DNA from: Caulobacterales bacterium
GTDB lineage: Bacteria; Pseudomonadota; Alphaproteobacteria; Caulobacterales; Caulobacteraceae
DNA: 64,000 nucleotides
Direction: 5' to 3'
Assembly: GCA_947474395.1 (NCBI GenBank)
Contig: CANJID010000005.1
Location: 1-64,000, forward strand
This document shows positions 46,754 to 54,779 of the stretch, piece by piece. The notes beneath the pieces were generated by a model that was not told where the DNA came from, did not search any database, and saw only the letters and a program-made list of their open reading frames with translations. A program made the position numbers and the translations under genes. Positions within the stretch are counted from its first letter, which is position 1, and each line of letters starts with the position of its first letter.

Positions 46754-48385
46754 ATGAAAACCGAGATCATGACGGGCGGCGAGGCGATCGTCGCGGCGCT
46801 GCAGGACCACAAGGTCGACACCCTGTTCGGCCTGCCCGGCGCCCAGATCTACGGCCTGTTCGACGGGCTGGCCAAGGCGGCGAACGGCATCCGCACCATC
46901 GGGGCCCGCCATGAGCAGGGCGTGGCCTACATGGCCTTCGGCTACGCCAAGGCGACGGGCAAGCCGGGCGTCTACGCGGTGGTGCCGGGGCCTGGGATGT
47001 TGAACACCTCGGCGGCCCTGCTGACCGCCTACGGGGCGACGGCGCCGGTCCTCTGCCTGACGGGCCAGGTCTCCTCCAACTTCATCAACCGCGAGCGCGG
47101 CGCCCTGCACGAGATGCGCGACCAGCTCGGGGTCATGCAGCGCCTGACCAAGTGGGCGGGACGCATGGAGCACCCGTCGGAGGCGCCGCATCTGGTCGCT
47201 CGCGCCTTCCAGGAAATGACGTCCGGCCGTCAGGGCCCCGCCGCGATCGAGGCGCCCTGGGACTTCTTCACCAAGACCGCGCCGGTCACCCGCATGCATC
47301 CCCTGGCGCCCATCCCCAAGCCGGAGCCCGATCCGGACGCGGTCAAGGCCGCCGCCGCCCTGCTGAAGGACGCGCGCGCGCCGATGATCTTCGTCGGCGG
47401 CGGGGCGCTGGAGGCGGGCGAGAGCATCACGCTGCTGGCCGAGGCCCTGGAGGCCCCGGTGGTCTCCTTCCGCTCGGGCCGAGGGATCGTCGACGACCGC
47501 CACCCCCTGGGCTTCTCCATCGCGCCGGGCGGTCAGCTCTGGCCTGAGACCGATGCGGCGGTGGTGATCGGCACCCGCTTCGAGCTCCTGGACATGCGCT
47601 GGCGCTGGGCGCCGCCGGGGCTGAAGATCATCCGCATCGACATCGATCCGGGCGAGATGCGCCGCCTTTCCTCCGATGTCGCCATCGTCGCCGACTCCGA
47701 CGACGGGACCCGCGCCCTCCTGGCCGCCGTGCTGAAGGCGGGGGGCCAGCGCACGGGCCGCGCCGACCATATCGCCCAGGCCAAGGCCAAGGGCCTCAAG
47801 GCCGTGGAGGCGATCCAGCCCCAGGCCGCCTATCTGCAGGTGATCCGCGACGTCCTGCCCGACGACGGCCTGGTGGTGGACGAGATCAGCCAGGTGGGCT
47901 TCACCTCCTGGTACGGCTTTCCCGTCTATGCGCCCCGCACCTTCATCGCCTCGGGCTTCCAGGGGACGCTCGGCTCGGGCTTCCCGACGGCGCTCGGGGT
48001 CAAGGCGGCCTGGCCGGACCGGGCGGTGGTCTCCATCACCGGCGACGGCGGCTTCATGTTCGGGGTGCAGGAGCTGGCGACGGCGGTGCAGTACGGGCTG
48101 AACCTCGTCACCATCGTCTTCAACAACAACGCCTTCGGCAATGTCCGCCGCGACCAGATCCAGGGCTTCGACGGCCGGCTGATCGGCTCGGAGCTGGTCA
48201 ATCCGGACTTCATCAAGCTGGCGGAAGCCTTCGGCATGGCCGGTCATCGCGTGACCTCCCCGGAGGGCCTGCGGCCCGTGCTGGAGCACGCCCTGGCCGT
48301 CGGCGCCCCGTCCCTGATCGAGGTGGTGGTCGAACGCGGGTCCGAGACCAGCCCCTGGGCCTTCATCCATCCCAACTTCGGCTAG
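46754..48385 (+). CDS. Thiamine diphosphate-dependent enzyme (acetolactate synthase-like)
   Basis: A 543-residue ThDP enzyme of the acetolactate synthase/benzoylformate decarboxylase superfamily. GLPGAQIYGLFDGLAK, the activating glutamate in ARHEQGVAYMAFGYAKAT, PGPGMLNTSAALLTAY, the thiamine-binding GDGGFMFGVQELAT and its NNNAFGNVRRDQ are clear. The ATG at 46754 was chosen by family start (MTGGEAIVAAL), though no strong ribosome site is visible. It lacks the isoleucine-pathway partner gene, so it is likely a catabolic carboligase, benzoylformate-type decarboxylase or oxalyl-type enzyme rather than IlvB. The substrate is not determined. Confidence 0.82.
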   Translation: MKTEIMTGGEAIVAALQDHKVDTLFGLPGAQIYGLFDGLAKAANGIRTIGARHEQGVAYMAFGYAKATGKPGVYAVVPGPGMLNTSAALLTAYGATAPVLCLTGQVSSNFINRERGALHEMRDQLGVMQRLTKWAGRMEHPSEAPHLVARAFQEMTSGRQGPAAIEAPWDFFTKTAPVTRMHPLAPIPKPEPDPDAVKAAAALLKDARAPMIFVGGGALEAGESITLLAEALEAPVVSFRSGRGIVDDRHPLGFSIAPGGQLWPETDAAVVIGTRFELLDMRWRWAPPGLKIIRIDIDPGEMRRLSSDVAIVADSDDGTRALLAAVLKAGGQRTGRADHIAQAKAKGLKAVEAIQPQAAYLQVIRDVLPDDGLVVDEISQVGFTSWYGFPVYAPRTFIASGFQGTLGSGFPTALGVKAAWPDRAVVSITGDGGFMFGVQELATAVQYGLNLVTIVFNNNAFGNVRRDQIQGFDGRLIGSELVNPDFIKLAEAFGMAGHRVTSPEGLRPVLEHALAVGAPSLIEVVVERGSETSPWAFIHPNFG

Positions 48386-48389
48386 GACC

Positions 48390-49274
48390 ATGAGCGAGGG
48401 GCGGGCGGGGATCGGGGCGACCCTCCTGCCCGTCGCCGCCCTGGTCGGCAGCATCGTCAGCCTCTGCGTCGGCACCTCCTTCGCCAAGCACCTGTTCCCG
48501 GTGTTGGGCGCGCAAGGGACCGTCGCCCTGCGGGTCGGGTTCGCGGCCCTGATCCTCGTCGCCTTCTGGAGGCCCTGGCGCTGGGCGCTGAGCGGCCGCG
48601 ACGCCCGCGCCATCGCCCTCTATGGCGCAGTGCTCGGGAGCATGAACCTGATGTTCTACATGGCCTTGCGGACCCTGCCGCTCGGGGTCTGCATCGCCAT
48701 CGAGTTCACCGGCCCCCTCGCGGTGGCGATCCTCTCCTCGCGCCGCGCCCTGGACTTCCTGTGGATCGGCTTCGCGGTCCTGGGACTGGGTCTGCTGCTG
48801 CCCCTGCGGGAGGGCGCGGCGAGGCTCGATCCGGTGGGCGTCGCGTTCACCCTGGGCGCAGCGACCTGCTGGGCGCTCTACATCCTTCTCGGCAAGCGGA
48901 TCGGCCACCTGCATCCGGGCCAGTCGGTGAGCCTTGGGATGTGCACGGCGGCGGTGGTCGCCGCGCCCTTCGGCATCGCCCATGCAGGCATCCGGCTGCT
49001 CGACCCGTCGCTGATGCTCGCGGCCCTGGGCGTCGCGGTCTTCTCCAGCGCCGTGCCCTATACGCTGGAGATGGTCGCCCTGAAGCGCCTGCCCAAACAG
49101 GTTTTCGGCGTGCTGCTCAGCCTGGAGCCGGCGGTCGGCGCCCTGTCGGCCCTGGTGATCCTGGGCGAGCGGCCGACTGTGATGCAGTGGGCCGCCATCG
49201 CCGCCATCATCGCCGCCTCGGCCGGCGCGGCCCTGACCATCCGCCGCGCCGAGCCGGCCCCGCCCTTGCCCTGA
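48390..49274 (+). CDS. EamA/RhtA-type transporter
   Basis: A 294-residue inner-membrane protein with about ten predicted helices in two EamA (DMT) repeats: VGTSFAKHLFPVLGAQGTVALRV and later CWALYILLGKRIGHL, closing with SAVPYTLEMVALKRLPKQVF and SLEPAVGALSALVILGE. The group exports amino acids or small metabolites. It starts four bases after the ThDP gene stop, so they form an operon. Export of a keto- or amino-acid product is plausible, but the substrate is unknown. Confidence 0.84.
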   Translation: MSEGRAGIGATLLPVAALVGSIVSLCVGTSFAKHLFPVLGAQGTVALRVGFAALILVAFWRPWRWALSGRDARAIALYGAVLGSMNLMFYMALRTLPLGVCIAIEFTGPLAVAILSSRRALDFLWIGFAVLGLGLLLPLREGAARLDPVGVAFTLGAATCWALYILLGKRIGHLHPGQSVSLGMCTAAVVAAPFGIAHAGIRLLDPSLMLAALGVAVFSSAVPYTLEMVALKRLPKQVFGVLLSLEPAVGALSALVILGERPTVMQWAAIAAIIAASAGAALTIRRAEPAPPLP

Positions 49275-49368
49275 AAAAGTTTTGCGCGAATGTCGGCGGG
49301 GACGGAGCCCGCCCGTCATTGAGACAGAGGCTGGCCGCGGGGCCCGCACCCCAGAGGGAGACGAAGCG

Positions 49369-49791
49369 ATGCGCGTCATGGTGATGGTGAAGGCGACCAA
49401 GGACAGCGAGGCGAGCGTGATGCCCAGCCACGAGCTGCTCATGGCCATGGGCAAGTTCAACGAGGAGCTGATCGCCGCCGGGATCATGCAGGGCGGCGAT
49501 GGCCTGAAGGCGTCCAGGAACGGCAAGCGCATCGCCTTCGACGGGCCGAACCGCACCGTCATCGACGGCCCCTTCGCCGAGACCAAGGAACTGGTCGCCG
49601 GCTACTGGCTGTGGGAAGTGAAGGACATGGCCGAGGCCGTGGAATGGGTGAAGCGTTGTCCAAATCCGATGCCGGGACCCAGCGAGATCGAGATCCGGCC
49701 GATCCTGGGCATGGAGGATTTCGCCGAGGTGATGACTCCCGAGTCCACCGAGCTGCACGACAGGAACCGCGAGGCGCTCGGCGGCTCGTGA
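49369..49791 (+). CDS. YCII/DGPF-family protein
   Basis: A 140-residue YCII-related (DGPF) protein, longer than usual, with MRVMVMVKATKDSEAS, FNEELIAAGIMQGGDGLK, VIDGPFAETKELVAGYWLWE and a C-terminal extension PTPGPSEIE-like RCPNPMPGPSEIEIRPIL. Its ATG at 49369 has AGGGAG upstream. Its stop overlaps the next GTG (GTGA), so the serine hydrolase is co-translated. Such proteins are commonly annotated near PhnB-like stress genes; the function is unproven. Confidence 0.8.
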   Translation: MRVMVMVKATKDSEASVMPSHELLMAMGKFNEELIAAGIMQGGDGLKASRNGKRIAFDGPNRTVIDGPFAETKELVAGYWLWEVKDMAEAVEWVKRCPNPMPGPSEIEIRPILGMEDFAEVMTPESTELHDRNREALGGS

Positions 49792-51236
49792 CCAGGGCGC
49801 TCGCCGGGCTGGCGGTCCTGACCCTTAGCGTCGCGGGGCCGCGCCCGGCGTCCGTCGCCGCCCAGACCATCTCGGCGGCGCAGGTCCAGGCGGTGGACAG
49901 GCTGTTCGAGGACCCCGACCGGGACGAGGCGCCGGGCTGCACCATAGAGGTGCGCCGCGACGGCCAGCCGGTGATCGGCCGCTCCTTCGGCCTGGCCAAC
50001 CTCGAATGGCGGATGCCGGTCCGGCGCTTCACCCTGTTCGAGGTGGGGTCGGTCGCCAAGCAGTTCACCGCCGCCGCCGTTGCGGTCCTCGCCGTCCAGG
50101 GCAAGCTCTCCCTGGACGACGACGTGCATCGCTTCCTGCCGGAGCTGCCGGATTACGGGACCCCGGTCACCCTGCGCCAGATGCTGACCCACACCAGCGG
50201 CCTGCGCGACTGGACCGACATCGAGGAGATGAACAACCGGCCCCGCGCCCTGCACGTCCACAGCCAGGCCGACGTGCTCAGGATCATGTCCCGGCAGAAG
50301 ACGCTCAACTTCAGGCCGGGGACCGAATTCCTCTACTCGAACTCCAACTACAACCTCCTGGCCATGGTGGTGGAGCGGGCGAGCGGGATGTCCTTCGCGG
50401 ACTTCACCACCAAGACCCTGTTCGAGCCCCTGAACATGTCCGACACCCAGTGGCGGACCGACGCCTCCGCCGTGGTCGAGCAACGGGCGGAGGCCTACGC
50501 CAGGAAGGGCGAGGGCGACTGGCGCAAGGACATGTGGGCCGAGACCGTGGTGGGGGCAGGAGGCCTGATCTCCAGCGTTCCCGACCTGATGCTGTGGAAC
50601 GAGGCCCTCACCGATCCCGGCCCCGCGAACGCCGCCTGGGTCGCCATGATCCAGCAGCCCGGGCGCCTCGCCGACGGCAGGGCGATCACCTACGCCCTCG
50701 GCCTCTTCGTGCTGTCCGTGGACGGGACCGCCATCGTCGCTCACTCCGGCGCGGCGGGGGGCTACCGCGCCTTCCTCGGGCGCATTCCATCGCGGAAGAT
50801 TTCCGCGGGCATCCTTTGCAACGGATCAGGCTTCGACACCGCGACCCTGGGCATGAAGGTCCTCCACGCCTTCATCGACCCGCCCCCGACCGAGCCCACG
50901 CCGGCGCTTCCCTCCGACGTCGCGGTGTTTTCGGCCAAGGCGCCGTCCGGCCCGCCTTGGACGCCCGTCGCCAGGGACCTCGCCGGCTTTGCCGGGGCCT
51001 ATGCCGGCGCCGAGGCCGAGACGGTGTTCCGGGCCACCGTCCGCGGCGACAAGCTGGTGCTGACCGACGACCAGGGCAATGCGGCGGAGCTGACGCCGCT
51101 CTCGCAGGACGTCTTTCAGTATCCCGGCTCGTCGTGGGTGATGACCTTCACGCGCAACGGGGCAGGGGAGATCACCGGCTTCGGCGCCTCGACCGCCCGC
51201 ACGCGGAACCTGCGCTTCGAGCGCGTCAGAGGCTGA
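49788..51236 (+). CDS. Exported serine hydrolase (beta-lactamase/AmpC fold)
   Basis: A 482-residue penicillin-binding-protein-like serine hydrolase. A signal-peptide-like N-terminus (TRALAGLAVLTLSVAG) starts at a GTG at 49788, followed by the beta-lactamase domain with the nucleophile SxxK (GSVAKQF) near residue 86, the YxN motif (YSNSNYN) and HxG (HSGAAGG). The C-terminal 130 residues form a separate beta domain. It is more like an esterase or D-amino-peptidase than a penicillinase, since it lacks the strict AmpC loop pattern. The stop lies 11 bases past the stop of the convergent SapA-like gene. The substrate is unknown. Confidence 0.82.
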   Translation: MTRALAGLAVLTLSVAGPRPASVAAQTISAAQVQAVDRLFEDPDRDEAPGCTIEVRRDGQPVIGRSFGLANLEWRMPVRRFTLFEVGSVAKQFTAAAVAVLAVQGKLSLDDDVHRFLPELPDYGTPVTLRQMLTHTSGLRDWTDIEEMNNRPRALHVHSQADVLRIMSRQKTLNFRPGTEFLYSNSNYNLLAMVVERASGMSFADFTTKTLFEPLNMSDTQWRTDASAVVEQRAEAYARKGEGDWRKDMWAETVVGAGGLISSVPDLMLWNEALTDPGPANAAWVAMIQQPGRLADGRAITYALGLFVLSVDGTAIVAHSGAAGGYRAFLGRIPSRKISAGILCNGSGFDTATLGMKVLHAFIDPPPTEPTPALPSDVAVFSAKAPSGPPWTPVARDLAGFAGAYAGAEAETVFRATVRGDKLVLTDDQGNAAELTPLSQDVFQYPGSSWVMTFTRNGAGEITGFGASTARTRNLRFERVRG

Positions 51237-51840
51237 AGAGGTCGAACCCCGTCGTGGTGGGCCCCAGGCCCGCGATGGTGGATCCGTTCTGGACCACGGA
51301 GGCGTAGACGCCGGTCAGGTCGACGTTGAACTGGGCGTTCCCGTCGACGAGATCGACCAGGAAGTGGTCCTCGGCGCGGGCGTAGGAGCCAATGTCCGCC
51401 TTCACCGCCTCGGCCAGCAGCCAGCCCACAGCCGCCGCCTTGGTGCCCTGTCCGTTCAGTCCGTCGAGGCCGTAGGAGGCGAAGTACTGGCCCCGGGTCA
51501 TGGTCACCCCGTTCAGCACCAGCAGGGTATCGACGATGCTCGAGACCTTGGCCGCGTCGGGATCGGTCCCGAAGATCTTGGCATAGGCGGTCCTGACCGC
51601 CCCGTAGATGTCCAGCGACCCGTAGTCGGCCTGGAAGCGGGCCGCGCCCTCGCCGATCTTACCCAGGTTGGACGCGAAGTTTATGTACCGGTTTTCTATG
51701 TTGAATTTGACGTAGTAGGCGTCGTTCAGGTCGTTGGCGTTGGCGGCGCCGGCCACCAGGAAGTCCACCCCGGTCGCCCGGGGCGTCACGCCGGTGAAGA
51801 ACTGGTAGGCCAGCATCGCCACGCTGGTGGTGGTGTCGGC
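51226..51840 (-). pseudogene. RsaA-type S-layer anchoring domain, distal part of the SapA-like gene
   Basis: This stretch lies in the same frame as the protease gene just before it but after a TAA stop at 51841-51843. It encodes 204 residues with strong similarity to the N-terminal surface-anchoring region of Caulobacter RsaA and the C-terminal part of SapA (YQFFTGVTPRATGVDFLV, NANDLNDAYYVKFNIENRYINF, NLGKIGEGAARFQADYG). That region binds the S-layer to smooth LPS. Internal initiation at an ATG (51820-51822) is possible but would miss the start of the domain, which lies before the stop. Taken as written it is either a separate piece or the product of a nonsense mutation. Confidence 0.72.
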
Positions 51841-52965
51841 TTAGTGGGCCACCTGGGCCAGGGCTCCGGCCAGGGTCATCTGCCCGCTGTCGACCTGGGC
51901 GGCGAGGCTCGCCAGGGACAGGGCCTGGGCGCGGACGGGGTTGGCCACAGAGGTCCCGTCGGCCAGGGCGATGGTCGCCTGGGTCGCGGCCGTCGAGGTC
52001 GGGTCGATCCGCAGCATCTGGGCGAAGGCGGCGTTGAGCACCGTCAGGGTGGCGGTCCCCGGCTTCATCCTGTCGGTGAACTGCAGCCACTCGACGCTGG
52101 CGTCGACCTGCTTGGCGTAGGAGACGCCGGTGCGGTCCATGAGCCAGGTCAGGTCGAGGGTGTGCTCGACGAGATAGTTGGCCGCGGGCCCGCCGGCGGC
52201 GACCACGTCGATCCCGGTCGTGCCGGTGATCCGGTTCTGCGTTCCCGTCACCGTGTAGCCCAGGTCGGCCAGGACCCCGAGTTCGGTGGCGGTGAAATGG
52301 TCGCGCGCCCCGGCGGCGGTCAGGGTGTCGATGAAGCCCCCGACGAGGGGCGCCGGATTGCTGGTCGGCGGCGAGCCCCCGAGGTGGGCGTGATTGTTCT
52401 CCGGGTCCGCCGGAACAGGCCCGCCGAAGGCCGTGACCGCATTGACGCCGGTGAAGAAGGTCGCGGCGCCCGACCCGCTCAGGTAGGCCGAGTAGGTGGT
52501 GTAGTAGGCCCCGTCGTCGCCCGGCCCGTTGAAGCCGATGACGTGCAGGATCTCGTGGACCATCGACGAGAAGAAGTCGCGTTTGCCCGCCGCGATGTCG
52601 TTGGCGGTCGCCAGGATGGTGTCGAAGAAGAAGTAGTTGGCGGCGGCCGCGCCGCCGATGGTGATGCGCCCGTCCGCCGTCGTTCCGTTCTGGTCGCCGC
52701 CGCCGCGCCATTCGGCCTCGGCCCCCTGGGCGTACAGGGTCTTGCCGTTCAGGGTCCCGACCCTGGCCAGGGTCAGCGAGCCGCCGTTCGCTGTCAGGAT
52801 GGCGTCGTCGAAGCGGATCAGGAGATCGATCGATCCCGTCCCCTGGACGAAGGAGTTGATGTAGTAGGCGGCCGCCTTGACCAGGGCGGTGATGACGTTG
52901 AGGTCGTAGTCCGGTCGGGTGGAAGGGACCGCGTTCTCGAAGCTGACGGTCGCCTGAATCGCCAT
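51841..52965 (-). CDS. SapA-like secreted metalloprotease, truncated by an in-frame stop
   Basis: A 374-residue zinc protease with HEILHVIGF (H137, E138, H141; HExxHxxGF type, as in leishmanolysin-like metalloproteases). A later NNHAHLGGS is a candidate for the third zinc ligand. Residues 300-374 (NAAFAQMLRIDPTSTAATQA and following) are the first part of an RsaA-type anchoring domain, continued in frame after the TAA at 51841. In Caulobacter crescentus SapA cleaves S-layer protein and carries an anchor related to RsaA. With the stop, this protein would keep its protease but probably lose attachment. The ATG has GGGGGG upstream. Confidence 0.78.
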   Translation of the reverse strand: MAIQATVSFENAVPSTRPDYDLNVITALVKAAAYYINSFVQGTGSIDLLIRFDDAILTANGGSLTLARVGTLNGKTLYAQGAEAEWRGGGDQNGTTADGRITIGGAAAANYFFFDTILATANDIAAGKRDFFSSMVHEILHVIGFNGPGDDGAYYTTYSAYLSGSGAATFFTGVNAVTAFGGPVPADPENNHAHLGGSPPTSNPAPLVGGFIDTLTAAGARDHFTATELGVLADLGYTVTGTQNRITGTTGIDVVAAGGPAANYLVEHTLDLTWLMDRTGVSYAKQVDASVEWLQFTDRMKPGTATLTVLNAAFAQMLRIDPTSTAATQATIALADGTSVANPVRAQALSLASLAAQVDSGQMTLAGALAQVAH

Positions 52966-53055
52966 CGTACGCGCCCCCCGGGGCCAGTTCTGGCGTTACG
53001 CCTCGGCCTCAGCCCGGCCGCCCCCTCCCCCGGATAGGAGAGGGGGCGCCGTGAT

Positions 53056-54549
53056 TTACAGGGTCACGACGACCGACTTGGTCTCGAAGTACTCCTCGAC
53101 GCCCTCGCGGCCGTTCTCGCGGCCCCAGCCGGACTGCTTGTAGCCGCCCATGGGGAGCGAGGCCTCGATGCCCGCCCGGCCGTTCACCGACACCGTGCCG
53201 GCCTTGATCTTCTTGGCCATCTGGTGAGCGATGCTGATGTCGCGGGTCCAGACGTAGGCGGCCAGGCCGTAGGTGGTGTCGTTGGCGATGGCCGCGACCT
53301 TGTCCAGGTCGTCGTTGTCGATCGGCATGGCGCAGACCACGGGGCCGAAGATCTCCTCGCGGACCACCCGCATGTCGGCGCTGGTCTGGGCCAGCACCGT
53401 CGGCTTCATGAAGAAGCCCGCGCCGTCCACCGACCCGCCGCCGATCACCACTTCGCCGCCCTGCTCCTTGCCGGAGTTGATGTAGCCGGTGACGCGCTCG
53501 AGCTGGCCGGCCGAGACCAGGGGTCCCATCTGGGTGGTCGGGTCCTGCCCCGAGCCGATGGTGATATTGGAGGCGATCTCGGTGACGCCCTCGACCACCC
53601 GGTCGAACACGTCCTTGTGGACGTAGAGGCGGGAGCCGGCGACGCACACCTGGCCGGAGTTGCCGAAGATGCCCATGGCCGCTTCGGGGATGGCCTTCTC
53701 CAGGTCGGCGTCGGGGAACACGATCACCGGCGACTTGCCGCCGAGCTCGAGGCTCACGCGCTTCAGGGTCTTGGCGGCGGACTGGACGATCCACTTGCCG
53801 GTCGCGGTGGAGCCGGTGAAGGAGATCTTGTCCACGTCCGGGTGCTCGACCAGGGCCTTGCCGGCCGGGTCGCCGTAGCCGGTGACGATGTTGACCACGC
53901 CGGCGGGGAAGCCGCACTGCTCGATCAGCTCGGCCAGGCGCATGGCCGTCAGCGGGGTCAGTTCGGCGGGCTTCAGCACCACGGTGCAGCCGGCGGCGAG
54001 CGCCGGCGAGATCTTCGCCACTTCCATGCCGAGGGGGAAGTTCCAGGGCGTGATGGCGCCCACGACGCCGATCGGCTCCTTCAGGGTGTAGGCGTGGCGG
54101 TCCGGGGTGGCCAGGTTCGGCGTCTCGCCGGTGATCTTGCCCGCCCAGCCGGCGTTGTAGCGCAGGTTGTTGGCGCAGACGCCCGTGCCCCACATGGCCA
54201 TGCCCACCGGCATGCCGTTGTCGAGGCTTTCGATCCAGGCGAGGTTCTCGGCGTCGGCCTCGATCGCCTCGGCCAGCTTCCACAGCAGCTTGGCGCGATC
54301 CGTGGGGGTCATTTGCGGCCAGGGGCCGGTTTCGAACGCCTTGCGGGCGGCCTTGACCGCCTTGTCCACGTCCGCGGCGCCGCCGGCCGGGACCGAGGCG
54401 ATCACCTGGCCGGTGGCGGGGTTCACGACCTCGATGGTCTCGCCGGAGACGGCGTCGACGAACTTGCCGTCGATGTACAGCTTGTGGCTCTGGGCGAGGA
54501 AGCCGGAGGTGAGAATCTGCAGGCGATTGGGGGCGACGGGGGCGTTCAT
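53056..54549 (-). CDS. Aldehyde dehydrogenase (betaine/phenylacetaldehyde type)
   Basis: A 497-residue NAD-dependent aldehyde dehydrogenase with GVVGAITPWNFPLGMEVAKI, FTGSTATGKWIVQSAA, the base in LELGGKSPVIVFP and the catalytic cysteine near residue 300 in NSGQVCVAGSR. It closes with MGGYKQSGWGRENGREGVEEY, usual for broad-specificity aldehyde or betaine-aldehyde dehydrogenases. It could oxidise vanillin-type aldehydes from the lignostilbene dioxygenase, but phenolic-aldehyde dehydrogenases such as Vdh differ in detail. It is transcribed alone, after the GC-rich palindrome near 53022. Confidence 0.86.
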   Translation of the reverse strand: MNAPVAPNRLQILTSGFLAQSHKLYIDGKFVDAVSGETIEVVNPATGQVIASVPAGGAADVDKAVKAARKAFETGPWPQMTPTDRAKLLWKLAEAIEADAENLAWIESLDNGMPVGMAMWGTGVCANNLRYNAGWAGKITGETPNLATPDRHAYTLKEPIGVVGAITPWNFPLGMEVAKISPALAAGCTVVLKPAELTPLTAMRLAELIEQCGFPAGVVNIVTGYGDPAGKALVEHPDVDKISFTGSTATGKWIVQSAAKTLKRVSLELGGKSPVIVFPDADLEKAIPEAAMGIFGNSGQVCVAGSRLYVHKDVFDRVVEGVTEIASNITIGSGQDPTTQMGPLVSAGQLERVTGYINSGKEQGGEVVIGGGSVDGAGFFMKPTVLAQTSADMRVVREEIFGPVVCAMPIDNDDLDKVAAIANDTTYGLAAYVWTRDISIAHQMAKKIKAGTVSVNGRAGIEASLPMGGYKQSGWGRENGREGVEEYFETKSVVVTL

Positions 54550-54667
54550 GGATATTCTCGCGCAACTCTGGTCGGGGGGGGATGTAGGGAACCTTATGAT
54601 CCGGCTGCTGCAGGCGCAAGGCGAAGGGCTCTTGCGCCGGGCCCCAAGTTCATGCGCGATGCAACCC

Positions 54668-54719
54668 AGAGCGGGATGCGAAAAAGTGGGGACCGGTTTT
54701 TCGCCTCAAATCCCGCTCT
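54668..54719. repeat. Long palindrome GCGAAAAA/TTTTTCGC (alphaproteobacterial repeat)
   Basis: AGAGCGGGAT-GCGAAAAA and TTTTTCGC-CTCAA-ATCCCGCTCT pair over 18 bases on each side. Similar GCGAAAAAGTGG-ACCGGTTTTTCGC units are scattered in rhizobial and caulobacterial genomes. It lies in the gap 54550-54779 between the divergent dehydrogenase and MFS genes. Confidence 0.8.
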
Positions 54720-54779
54720 AAATGCTTAGAATCTAGGGGCAGTCCGCCGTCAGATGCGGGCGCTGAGGGAGTTTCGGGG

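Noticed and set aside
46754-48385. Canonical acetolactate synthase large subunit (IlvB)
   Set aside because: No small subunit (IlvH) follows, and the neighbour is an EamA exporter, so a catabolic ThDP enzyme is more likely.
51841-51843. TAA as a programmed recoding site
   Set aside because: No slippery sequence or known recoding element is visible; nonsense mutation or sequence error is simpler.
53020-53047. Palindrome CCCCCTC/GAGGGGG as a further CTCTCCCC-family copy
   Set aside because: It lacks the central core and arm sequences of the family; kept only as a possible terminator.
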